In this document: in pieces, positions 1 through 6,101 of the stretch | Position numbering within the stretch: the stretch's first letter is position 1 | How the letters are laid out: each line of letters opens with the position of its first letter | Source of the DNA: Anaerolineaceae bacterium | Lineage (GTDB): Bacteria; Chloroflexota; Anaerolineae; Anaerolineales; Villigracilaceae | Length of the DNA: 13,438 bases | NCBI GenBank assembly: GCA_022181005.1 | Contig: BQMV01000021.1 | Location: 1-13,438 of the forward strand | Direction of reading: 5' to 3' | Notes under the pieces: generated by a model | The model's database searches: none | The model's input: only the letters and a program-made list of their open reading frames with translations | Told to the model about the DNA's origin: nothing | Position numbers and translations under genes: made by a program

Positions 1-2
1 CG

Positions 3-362
3 TTGTTCCCGCTGGTCGCAGTCATCCTGCGTTTCCTCCTGTTCATCGGCATCGGCTATCTCGGCACCACAAAGTTCAAACACATCGGAGCGCCGGTCAT
101 TGCGTTTGCCGAGATCGCGTTGTTTATCGAGGCAATTATGCTGTTCGGCTGGCTCAGCAAACGGATGCACGAACCCATCGTCGTATCAAGCGCGGTAATC
201 AAAGGGCTGATCGCCGCGGCAATCGGCGGCACGACAGCCTATCTGCTGGCGGTCTACATCCCCGGCTCCGCGGTGGTGACCGCGTTGCTTGGCATGGTCA
301 TCGGCGGACTCATCTGCCTGCCCATCATTTGGTCTGAAATTAAATTGTTGTTAAAACTCTAA
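3..362 (+). CDS. C-terminal part of a polytopic membrane protein, possibly a MurJ/MOP-type flippase (5' truncated)
   Basis: The reading frame is open from the window edge and stops at 360-362. The first visible in-frame TTG is probably just an internal Leu codon, so I treat the gene as truncated. The visible 119 residues are almost all hydrophobic. There are about four membrane segments (roughly residues 4-20, 30-50, 62-86 and 90-110), separated by short basic loops (KFKH, SKRMHEP) and ending in a short Lys-rich tail. The loop-helix pattern and the RFLLFIGIG and SKRM segments resemble the last helices of lipid II or polysaccharide flippases of the MOP superfamily. That is a resemblance from memory with no diagnostic motif. 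Any other multi-pass permease could look similar over this length. The next gene starts 72 bp downstream behind its own promoter. Confidence 0.45.
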   Translation: MFPLVAVILRFLLFIGIGYLGTTKFKHIGAPVIAFAEIALFIEAIMLFGWLSKRMHEPIVVSSAVIKGLIAAAIGGTTAYLLAVYIPGSAVVTALLGMVIGGLICLPIIWSEIKLLLKL

Positions 363-368
363 CCGCTT

Positions 369-398
369 TTGAAGCAATCATCGCGCGTAGGATATAAT
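369..398 (+). promoter_or_regulatory. Sigma70-type promoter for the TPR-protein gene
   Basis: TTGAAG at 369-374 (4 of 6 to the -35 consensus) is followed after 18 bp by a perfect TATAAT at 393-398. The predicted start of transcription is near 405, giving a leader of about 30 nt before the ATG at 435. A short AGGA (429-432) sits very close to that ATG. The promoter lies directly after the stop codon of the upstream membrane-protein gene. Confidence 0.6.
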
Positions 399-434
399 CC
401 TAATCACACTATATAAAGCGAGAAACGAAGGAAT

Positions 435-1412
435 ATGTCTCAAGATACTGAAAGCACGCAACCTATTCAAAAAACGGTCAAGACCAGTCGCGGAAAACGC
501 TTCCTATTCAACGCGCTCGGCGTCCTTGTCCTTCTCGCCGCGGCGCTCCTTGGCGGATATCGTTCCGGCATCGGCGCGCGGCAAACTTATCAATCCTCTG
601 TGGTGAGCAAACAACTCAGCGAGCAGTTCACCTATGCGTTAGTAGACATCCAGTTTGGACGATACGAGAACGCCAAACAGCGCCTGGAATGGATCATTCA
701 GCGCGACCCATCCTTTCCCGACGCGCAGAATCAGCTGACCAACGTGCTGGTGTTGATGAATCAGCCCACGCCGACGGTCACGCCTTCCCTCACGCCCACG
801 CCCGATTTCAGCGGAGCGGAAGAGGCATACGCGCGCGCACAACAGCTCATCGCCGCCGGAGATTGGGCCGGCGCGCTCGGCGCTCTCGACGAGATGCGTA
901 AACTTGATCCAAACTATAACGCCTCTCTCGTGGACGGCATGTATTATTTTGCTTTCAGGAATTACGGCGTAAAACTCATTAGCGAAGGCAATCTCGAAGG
1001 CGGCATCTATCAGATCACGCTGGCGGAACGCTTCGGTCCGCTCGACCGCGACGCGAACGGTCTGCGCGAGGGCGCGCGCGTTTATCTGATCGGCGCTTCA
1101 TTCTGGGAATTGGATTGGGCGCAAGCCGTGTCCTATTTCCAACAGGCGAGCAGTTGGGGCAATCTATGGGACGGCACTATGACCGCCAGCGCTCGGTATC
1201 AGGTCGCATTAATGCGTTACGGCGATCAACTGCTCGCGGCAGGCAGTTATTGCGACGCCTATCAACAGTATGCCAGCGCGCAGGGCTACGGCGCGCTCGA
1301 CAATGCTGCGCAGAGCGGTTTTGAACAAGCCACTGAGGCTTGCTATCCTCCTACCGCTACTCCCGCTCCCGCAACTCCAACAGAAACCGAAGAGCCAACA
1401 CCCACGTCATGA
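435..1412 (+). CDS. Membrane-anchored TPR-like repeat protein with Thr/Pro-rich linker and tail
   Basis: This 325-residue protein has a short cytosolic Lys/Arg-containing N-terminus and one transmembrane segment (about residues 24-42). The rest is helical and predicted to lie outside the membrane. Residues 60-108 read as a TPR-like helix pair (FGRYENAKQRLEWIIQRDP). A Thr/Pro linker follows at 109-123. Further TPR-like units lie at about 126-160 (GDWAGALGALDEMRKLDP), 176-240 and 255-300. The last 22 residues are again Thr/Pro/Glu-rich. Such anchored TPR proteins usually act as scaffolds, but no partner or enzymatic motif is visible and I assign no function. Its stop codon overlaps the start of the next gene (ATGA at 1409-1412), so the two are probably translationally coupled. 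Confidence 0.8.
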   Translation: MSQDTESTQPIQKTVKTSRGKRFLFNALGVLVLLAAALLGGYRSGIGARQTYQSSVVSKQLSEQFTYALVDIQFGRYENAKQRLEWIIQRDPSFPDAQNQLTNVLVLMNQPTPTVTPSLTPTPDFSGAEEAYARAQQLIAAGDWAGALGALDEMRKLDPNYNASLVDGMYYFAFRNYGVKLISEGNLEGGIYQITLAERFGPLDRDANGLREGARVYLIGASFWELDWAQAVSYFQQASSWGNLWDGTMTASARYQVALMRYGDQLLAAGSYCDAYQQYASAQGYGALDNAAQSGFEQATEACYPPTATPAPATPTETEEPTPTS

Positions 1413-1918
1413 CGCCTCCTCCCGTTTGGGCGCTCGCGGTCACATACTGGCTGCATTTTCTTGCCACAGTCATGTGGGTCGGCAGCCTCACGGCGATCTT
1501 ATTCCTCTTCATACCCGCCATCAAGCGCGCGCTCGATCTCAATACGCAGATTGCGTTGCTTGACGCCATTCAAAAACGCTTCGAGCCGATCGTCTGGTTC
1601 AGTCTCAGTTTGCTGGTTCTCACCGGCTTGTTCCAAATGAGCGTTAACCCGCATTACGACGGTTTTCTCGCCGCCAGTACGCAATGGTCGCTGGCGATCC
1701 TCGCTAAACATATCTTCGGCATGGTTGCGATCGCGGTCAGCGCGATCCAAACTTGGGATGTTACGCCCGCCATCCGCCGCGCTCTTTTAGTTTCAAAGAA
1801 GACAAAGAATGTAGAAACGCTGGCGGCGCTTCAACGCCGCGAGACGCTCCTGCTGTGGGCAAATCTAATTTCCGCGATTCTGATCTTAGGGGCGACCGCC
1901 GTCGCGCGGGCATCATAG
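1409..1918 (+). CDS. Four-helix CopD-like integral membrane protein
   Basis: I chose the ATG at 1409, which overlaps the preceding stop codon, because upstream in-frame codons lie inside the TPR gene. The 169-residue product has four likely membrane helices, at about 8-37, 60-78, 91-115 and 147-166. Helix 1 carries a WLHFLATVMWVGS segment with His16. Helix 3 carries AKHIFGM with His101. A His next to an Trp-Gly-Ser motif in helix 1 and a Lys/His pair in a later helix are typical of the CopD/DUF4149-like group of small membrane proteins, in which the histidines may bind copper or haem. The family call is from memory. No copper-handling gene is nearby, so metal transport is not supported by context. 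The gene is followed by a strong terminator. Confidence 0.65.
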   Translation: MTPPPVWALAVTYWLHFLATVMWVGSLTAILFLFIPAIKRALDLNTQIALLDAIQKRFEPIVWFSLSLLVLTGLFQMSVNPHYDGFLAASTQWSLAILAKHIFGMVAIAVSAIQTWDVTPAIRRALLVSKKTKNVETLAALQRRETLLLWANLISAILILGATAVARAS

Positions 1919-1941
1919 ATAAAGCTTTGCGAAGGTTGCAC

Positions 1942-1986
1942 AACAGAAACAGCCCGCCTCTTTCTCCGGGGCGGGCTGTTTCTGTT
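1942..1986. terminator. Bidirectional intrinsic terminator between convergent genes
   Basis: A perfect 17-bp inverted repeat (arms 1942-1958 and 1970-1986, loop 11 nt) has a GC-rich core next to the loop and an A-rich/T-rich outer part. The 3' arm on either strand therefore ends in the U-rich stretch CTGTTTCTGTT. It sits between the + strand CopD-like gene (stop at 1918) and the - strand rimO gene (stop at 2041) and can serve both. Confidence 0.8.
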
Positions 1987-2021
1987 TCGTCAACCGAATC
2001 CACTCGTGAAGCGCCTCGTAC

Positions 2022-2039
2022 CGCAAAGTTCGCTTTGCG
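2022..2039. other. Small perfect hairpin abutting the rimO stop codon
   Basis: CGCAAAG (2022-2028) and CTTTGCG (2033-2039) form a 7-bp stem with a 4-nt loop (TTCG on the + strand). The stem begins one base beyond the rimO stop codon on the - strand. It may protect or shape the 3' end of the rimO transcript before the main terminator. There is no U-run, so it is unlikely to terminate by itself. Confidence 0.4.
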
Positions 2040-2040
2040 A

Positions 2041-3387
2041 TTACAACCGAATCAACTCTTGCGCAGGGACTCCGGTCAAGTCATACGCCATTGCACCGGT
2101 AATCTTCACCGGAACGATCTCGTCAATTTTCGCGTCCCCTTCGATGAGTACCAACCCGTCAATCTCCGGCGCGTCGCGGTAGGAGCGTCCGATGGCAATA
2201 TTCTTATCGCGTCCTTCTATCAACACGTCCAAAGTCCTGCCGACGTACGATTGATTGACCTGCATCGAAATTCCCTGCTGAAGTTCCATCAATTGCTCAT
2301 AACGCGCTTGTTTCACCTCGGCGGGAACCGGGTCGCCGAGCGGCTCGCTGGCTGTACCGGGCTCGAACGAAAACTGGAACGTCCCCACGCGGTCGAAACG
2401 GATCTCTCTCACGAAATCAACCAACGCTTGATATTCCTCGTCCGTTTCGCCGGGATACCCAACAATAAACGTCGTACGAATCGCTAAATTTGAAATCTTC
2501 GCGCGCATCTTGCCAAGCGTACGATGCACCCAATCAATATTCGAGGGTCGGCGCATTCGATACAGCGTCTTGGGATGAGCGTGTTGCAGCGGCATATCGA
2601 GATACGGAAGAACCTGTTTGCTCGAAGCCATCACGTCGATCAGGCGGTCCGTCACATAGCCGGGGTAGGCATACATGACGCGGAGCCAATCCATATCGGG
2701 GACTTTCGTTGTGAGTTCCTCCAGCAAAACCGCCAATCCGTCTTTCATCCCAAAATCGTGGCCATAGTCGGTCGTGTCTTGCGAGATTAAAATTAACTCG
2801 CGCACGCCGGCGTCTCGCAGTTGTCGCGCTTCGTCGAGAATCATCTCCAACGGGCGCGAAACGGTCGTCCCTTTGATGAGCGGGATGGCGCAAAAGGCGC
2901 ATGGGCGGCGACAACCGTCGGCGATTTTGAGATACGCGCTTGCGCCCGCCACCGATGCGCGCAATGCGTTCCGTTCGTCTGTGCCGACCGTTTTCGCTTC
3001 GGGCAAGTGGTACAACGGTTCGGGGTGAGGCATCTTACGCAGCTCGCGCACCACTTGAACGATATCCATCCAGCGGCGCGTGCCAAGCACGCCGTCAATA
3101 CCGGGGACTTTCTCCGCAACTTCCGAACCGTAGCGCTGCGTGAGGCATCCCGCCGCGATGAGGATTTGATTCTTTTTCTTGCCGTCGGCAAGTTCGCGCA
3201 AGACATCCAACGATTCTTGCTTTGCGGGACCAATGAAGCCGCAGGTATTCACGATCAACACGTTGGCGTGCGACGGATTGTCCACCGCATGATAGCCATC
3301 GCGGATGAGAAGTTGAGCCATCGAATCCGAGTCGACGGTATTTTTGGCGCAACCGAGAGAGACAAGGTGAAAGGTGTTTTTAGACAA
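2041..3387 (-). CDS. rimO: Ribosomal protein uS12 (Asp88) methylthiotransferase RimO
   Basis: RimO is a cytosolic radical SAM methylthiotransferase that adds a methylthio group to a conserved aspartate of ribosomal protein uS12. The 448-residue product is of normal family length. The N-terminal MTTase domain has the three auxiliary-cluster cysteines Cys13 (SLGCAKNTVDS), Cys49 (VNTCGFI) and Cys81 (GCLTQRY). The radical SAM motif is C159-x3-C163-x2-C166 (DGCRRPCAFCAIP). The C-terminal region from about 380 fits a TRAM domain. SLGCAKN with VDS favours RimO over its tRNA-modifying relative MiaB. Translation starts at TTG (3385-3387), supported by AAGGA eight bases upstream and the absence of a better in-frame ATG. 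The gene lies 38 bp after rodZ on the same strand, so the two are probably cotranscribed. Confidence 0.95.
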   Translation of the reverse strand: MSKNTFHLVSLGCAKNTVDSDSMAQLLIRDGYHAVDNPSHANVLIVNTCGFIGPAKQESLDVLRELADGKKKNQILIAAGCLTQRYGSEVAEKVPGIDGVLGTRRWMDIVQVVRELRKMPHPEPLYHLPEAKTVGTDERNALRASVAGASAYLKIADGCRRPCAFCAIPLIKGTTVSRPLEMILDEARQLRDAGVRELILISQDTTDYGHDFGMKDGLAVLLEELTTKVPDMDWLRVMYAYPGYVTDRLIDVMASSKQVLPYLDMPLQHAHPKTLYRMRRPSNIDWVHRTLGKMRAKISNLAIRTTFIVGYPGETDEEYQALVDFVREIRFDRVGTFQFSFEPGTASEPLGDPVPAEVKQARYEQLMELQQGISMQVNQSYVGRTLDVLIEGRDKNIAIGRSYRDAPEIDGLVLIEGDAKIDEIVPVKITGAMAYDLTGVPAQELIRL

Positions 3388-3395
3388 GACGATTT

Positions 3396-3400
3396 TCCTT
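3396..3400 (-). promoter_or_regulatory. Shine-Dalgarno site that sets the TTG start of rimO
   Basis: On the - strand AAGGA is followed by eight bases and then TTG TCT AAA AAC, encoding (M)SKN, the expected start of the MTTase domain. No ATG or GTG in frame fits as well. Confidence 0.6.
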
Positions 3401-3425
3401 ATGCAAAACGAGATAAATCTCGTTC

Positions 3426-5120
3426 CTATGGCGTTCCTGTTATTTTAGGCGTGGCGGATGGGATCGGCGTTCTTGAGGGCGGCACAGTGGCTGTCGGCGT
3501 AGGTGTGATCGTCGGCGGTTGTGTGGGTAGAGCCGTGGGAGTGATAATCTCCTCCTCGCGGTAGATATTGCTCACCACTTGACCAAACCCGCCCAACAGA
3601 CCAAGGTCGCGCCCGTTGTACACAATACGGAGCGCGGCGCCGCTTCCAGCCAGCACCTCAACCTGCTCCTCCGCCTCGAACGGATACGCCGTGCCGGGAA
3701 TCACGCGTCCGTTGAACGCTTCCTTTCCATCCACGATCACGCGCATATACGTCCGTTCAACAGCGATTAGGTTCACCTGCACATTGACGTTCAGGTTCTG
3801 GGTTGGGATAACGATGGTGACCGTAGGCTCGCTCTCCTCGATCAATGCCAGCGTAGCAGTCGGCGTGAACAAGGATGGGTCGGCGGTGGCAAGCAACACA
3901 TCCGAGATAGAGGGCGAAGTGGGCTGGATCGCCTCCCGATTTTGCATCGTCACTACGAAGTTGATCGCCCAAATGAGGAAGCCAACAAACAGGACGGCGG
4001 CGCCAACGCCAAAAACAAGATCGCCCGCGATAAACGTGCGAAGCGGCGGGATGCTGGAGATGATCGGTTCGCCCGGCTGACGGGCGGGCTTTTGCGGATT
4101 CTTCTCGCGGTAACGCGTTTGCAGGGCGTCAGCAAAGCGCAGGAGGATGGCATCCACATCGAGGTCGAGGAAGGACGCGTAGTTGGATAACATGCCGCGC
4201 GTTTGCACGGTGGATGGAAGTTTGTCCATGTCGCCCAGTTCGAGCGCTTCGAGGTAATGCGCTTTCACATGGGTATTCCATTCCACGTCGCCGAGGTGCA
4301 GGCTGAGAGCCTCGCGTCGATTGCGAAGTTCGCCGCCAATCTCTTTGAATATTTCGGTTGAAGGTTGAAGGTCGGAAGGTTCAGAGTCAGAAATTTGTTC
4401 GACTTCGGCAGGTTGCAAATTTTCGGGCTCAGGCTTTGATTCTTCATTTCGAGTCTTGCGCGTCGAAATGACGGAACTCAATCGATTCAGCCACGATTGC
4501 CAAATCCCATCGCTCACATCCGGTTGAGGCTGTTCGTCGGGTTGTGTTTCGTCAACAACCTGTTCAATGATGGGCTCGGGGTCTGCCCCTTGGATCGGTT
4601 CGACGATCTCAGGCTGTGATCCGATGACAGGCTCCGGCGGCTCGGGTTCAACTTTTTTACGTTCACGCCGGGGTTTGGAGAGTGAGGAGTTTGTTGCAGG
4701 TTTAGGCTCCGCTTTCTTGCGGCGTGTCGGTTTGGAGGGGGACGAATCGGTGGCAGGCTTCGAGTCCGCTTTTTTGCGGCGAGCAGGCTTACCCGTAGAA
4801 AGAGGCGTCGCTTCCTGAGGCGGAAGAGGTTCGGGCGTTGAGTCCGCCGTCACAGGAGTCGAATCCATTGGCGTGATCATTTCATCCGACGATGTTTGCG
4901 CGCGCATTTCGTCGAGCAGTTGATCGAAGTTCAAGCCGAGGTATTCGGCGTAGTTGCGCAGATATCCGCGCGCCTGCACAGGCGAGGGCATAGAGGAGAG
5001 ATCGTCTGCCTCGAGCGCCTGCAAATAAGGGAGGCGGATACGCGTGGCTTCGAAAACTTTTTCGAGCGTGAGGCGTTTGGCTTCGCGGGCTTGTTTGAGT
5101 TTCTGACCGATGGTTGCCAT
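3426..5120 (-). CDS. rodZ: RodZ-like membrane protein with two tandem helix-turn-helix domains
   Basis: RodZ proteins link cytoskeletal MreB to the cell-wall machinery through a cytosolic HTH domain and one membrane helix. This 564-residue protein has an HTH domain at about 1-72 (IGQKLKQAREAKRLTLEKV) and a long charged Pro/Lys/Glu linker at 75-255 with 19-residue tandem repeats. A second HTH-like domain follows at about 257-335 (IGGELRNRREALSLHLGDV). Next come a membrane helix (about 367-391), an extracytoplasmic DUF4115-like beta domain (444-522) and a Thr/Pro tail. The two HTH regions align over their whole length, including the xVQxRGxLxNYAxxLxLxxDxxL stretch, so an internal duplication is likely. 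There is no clear Shine-Dalgarno site before the ATG. The usual family has one HTH, so exact function is less certain; no mreB is in the window. It probably shares a transcript with rimO. Confidence 0.82.
   Translation of the reverse strand: MATIGQKLKQAREAKRLTLEKVFEATRIRLPYLQALEADDLSSMPSPVQARGYLRNYAEYLGLNFDQLLDEMRAQTSSDEMITPMDSTPVTADSTPEPLPPQEATPLSTGKPARRKKADSKPATDSSPSKPTRRKKAEPKPATNSSLSKPRRERKKVEPEPPEPVIGSQPEIVEPIQGADPEPIIEQVVDETQPDEQPQPDVSDGIWQSWLNRLSSVISTRKTRNEESKPEPENLQPAEVEQISDSEPSDLQPSTEIFKEIGGELRNRREALSLHLGDVEWNTHVKAHYLEALELGDMDKLPSTVQTRGMLSNYASFLDLDVDAILLRFADALQTRYREKNPQKPARQPGEPIISSIPPLRTFIAGDLVFGVGAAVLFVGFLIWAINFVVTMQNREAIQPTSPSISDVLLATADPSLFTPTATLALIEESEPTVTIVIPTQNLNVNVQVNLIAVERTYMRVIVDGKEAFNGRVIPGTAYPFEAEEQVEVLAGSGAALRIVYNGRDLGLLGGFGQVVSNIYREEEIITPTALPTQPPTITPTPTATVPPSRTPIPSATPKITGTP
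4629..4790 (-). repeat. In-frame 57-bp tandem repeats in the RodZ linker
   Basis: Residues 111-129 and 130-148 are two copies of a 19-residue unit, KPARRKKADSKPATDSSPS and KPTRRKKAEPKPATNSSLS. A diverged partial third copy (KPRRERKKVEPEP) follows. This corresponds to 4734-4790, 4677-4733 and the sequence just below. The linker is highly basic here and acidic further on. Confidence 0.7.
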
Positions 5121-5128
5121 GACAAAAA

Positions 5129-5158
5129 ATTTTACCGCTAAGAACGCGAAGAGCGCAA
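5129..5158 (-). promoter_or_regulatory. Possible rodZ promoter giving a nearly leaderless mRNA
   Basis: On the - strand TTGCGC (5153-5158) is followed after 18 bp by TAAAAT (5129-5134). Only eight bases separate the -10 box from the rodZ ATG, so transcription could start at or next to the start codon. The lack of a Shine-Dalgarno site fits that. The -35 match is poor and the site lies in repeat-like sequence, so this is tentative. Confidence 0.3.
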
Positions 5159-5175
5159 AGATTTAAAAAACCATT
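5134..5175. repeat. Short repeat-like intergenic stretch upstream of rodZ
   Basis: AAGAACGCG, AAGAGCGCA and AAG follow each other as imperfect 9-bp units, then an A-rich run. The style matches short intergenic repeats common in Anaerolineae genomes. That comparison is from memory; only one copy is visible here, so dispersal cannot be shown. Confidence 0.3.
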
Positions 5176-5204
5176 TAGCGATCGGTACGCGCTTGCGATT
5201 CAAG

Positions 5205-5257
5205 GAAAACAAAACATCACCAGCGCCCCATCCAACGGGAACATGCTGGCGATGTTT
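5205..5257 (-). terminator. Intrinsic terminator downstream of rplI (minus strand)
   Basis: Arms at 5245-5257 and 5212-5224 pair over 13 positions with a 20-nt loop. The only non-Watson-Crick position (5250/5219) is C-A on the + strand but a G-U wobble on the - strand transcript. That transcript continues as GATGTTTTGTTTTCC, a U-rich tail. Both points indicate a terminator for - strand transcription arriving from rplI. It isolates rplI from rodZ. Confidence 0.65.
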
Positions 5258-5276
5258 ATGAATGGAGAGGCTTTCC

Positions 5277-5421
5277 TTAGAGAGTGTTTCTTAAGTCTGA
5301 ATCGCGCGTACGAAAAGAGCATTCACCACAGAGAGCACGGAGTCCACAGAGGATTCTAAAAGGTTTTCTCGGTGATCTCAGTGTTCTCTGTGGTAAAAAG
5401 CCTTTAAGAAACAGTCTCTTA
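5277..5421. mobile_element. MITE-like inverted-repeat element at the 3' end of rplI
   Basis: This 145-bp stretch has no coding potential. Its outer inverted repeats, TTAGAGAGTGTTTCTTAA at 5277-5294 and the reverse complement of 5404-5421, match at 16 of 18 positions. A second inverted repeat lies inside: 5325-5342 (ACCACAGAGAGCACGGAG) against 5377-5394, again 16 of 18. An additional CCACAGAG unit is at 5344-5351. The nested design without an ORF is typical of miniature inverted-repeat elements or dispersed intergenic palindromes, and this 'CCACAGAG' style is frequent in Chloroflexota assemblies (from memory). No clear target-site duplication is seen. The right end includes the rplI stop codon (5419-5421). 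Confidence 0.6.
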
Positions 5422-5952
5422 CGATGCGGTTGCTTCAGCGGCTTCGGCGGACGTTTCCACAGGCGCTTCCGCTTCGGTTGATTCCTCCGCGCCCTCTTCG
5501 CGCGCTTCGCCCTCGCGATAGACAATGACCTTCACTTCGGGAACAAGGTCCATCGTCAGGCGGACGCGGGCTTTGAATTCGCCGAGGTTGCGGATCGGCT
5601 GCATGTCAATCTGTTGTTTCTTAACCTCGTAGCGTGTCTGTTCCTGAATTGCGGTTGCCACATCTTGCGTGGTGATCGAGCCGTAGAGTTTTCCGGTCTC
5701 GCCGGCTTTGGCGGGGAAGTTCAAGACGACAGCGCCGATCTGCGTCGCCAGGTCTTTGAGTTCGCTATTGAGTTCGGTGCGTCGGATCTCAGCCTGCGAG
5801 CGAATCTTTTCGACTTGTTTAAGCGCTCCCGCTGTGGCAAGGACAGCCAGCCCTTGCGGGAGGAGGAAGTTACGCCCATATCCGTCTGCAACTTTTTTCA
5901 CATCCCCCGCGCGCCCCAATTTATATACGTCTTTCACAAGCATTACTTTCAT
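5419..5952 (-). CDS. rplI: 50S ribosomal protein bL9 with an acidic/Ala-rich C-terminal extension
   Basis: bL9 binds 23S rRNA with its N-terminal domain and reaches out from the large subunit by a long helix. The start MKVMLVKDVYKLGRAGDVKKVADGYGRNFLLPQG is the bL9 signature, with the DGYGRNFLLPQG core at 23-34. The connecting helix spans about 41-75. The C-terminal domain contains GKLYGSITTQDVATAI (88-103). The product is 177 residues against about 150 for the usual protein. The extra length is a tail from about 148 rich in Glu and Ala, probably disordered. The ATG at 5950-5952 is preferred over one nine bases further in because it restores the family N-terminus. The stop codon lies inside the end of the inverted-repeat element. 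The gene has its own likely promoter. Confidence 0.95.
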   Translation of the reverse strand: MKVMLVKDVYKLGRAGDVKKVADGYGRNFLLPQGLAVLATAGALKQVEKIRSQAEIRRTELNSELKDLATQIGAVVLNFPAKAGETGKLYGSITTQDVATAIQEQTRYEVKKQQIDMQPIRNLGEFKARVRLTMDLVPEVKVIVYREGEAREEGAEESTEAEAPVETSAEAAEATAS

Positions 5953-6013
5953 TGTTTAAGCCCTTTCTTTCACGATTAGATTTTCGAGCGAAGGGTACGT
6001 CGCTCGGCGTGGT

Positions 6014-6044
6014 ATTTTATCACAGGTTCGAGAGAGGTTCGCAA
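6014..6044 (-). promoter_or_regulatory. Promoter for rplI with an extended -10 box
   Basis: On the - strand TTGCGA (6039-6044) is followed after 19 bp by TAAAAT (6014-6019). The -10 box is directly preceded by TGA, giving the extended form TGATAAAAT. The long spacer is offset by the extended -10. The start codon is about 60 bp downstream. It suggests rplI can be expressed independently of the mutase gene upstream. Confidence 0.5.
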
Positions 6045-6090
6045 TCCCAATTGATCGGTTATTTAGCGGCGATCGCCGCGAAGATTGGGA
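6045..6090. other. Nested palindrome between the mutase gene and rplI
   Basis: GCGGCGATCGCCGC at 6066-6079 is a perfect 14-bp palindrome. It is enclosed by TCCCAAT (6045-6051) and ATTGGGA (6084-6090), so the RNA can fold as an inner hairpin within a 7-bp outer stem. It begins 12 bp after the mutase stop codon and lies just upstream of the rplI promoter. There is no U-run, so intrinsic termination is not clear. A protein-binding site or 3'-end stabiliser is equally possible. Confidence 0.4.
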
Positions 6091-6101
6091 AGAAGTCTCA
6101 T

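Noticed and set aside
1753..2487. Plus-strand ORF (244 codons) running from the CopD-like gene through the terminator into rimO
   Set aside because: It reads through a perfect terminator hairpin and through two real genes. Its composition is that of a shadow frame.
2821..3564. Plus-strand ORF (247 codons) opposite rimO and the end of rodZ
   Set aside because: It crosses the boundary of two well-supported genes on the other strand, and its translation is rich in Arg, Gly and His without family motifs.
5325..5394. CCACAGAG units considered as a CRISPR array
   Set aside because: There are only a few units. Two are inverted relative to each other, spacing is irregular, and no cas gene is near. 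The nested inverted-repeat element explains them better.
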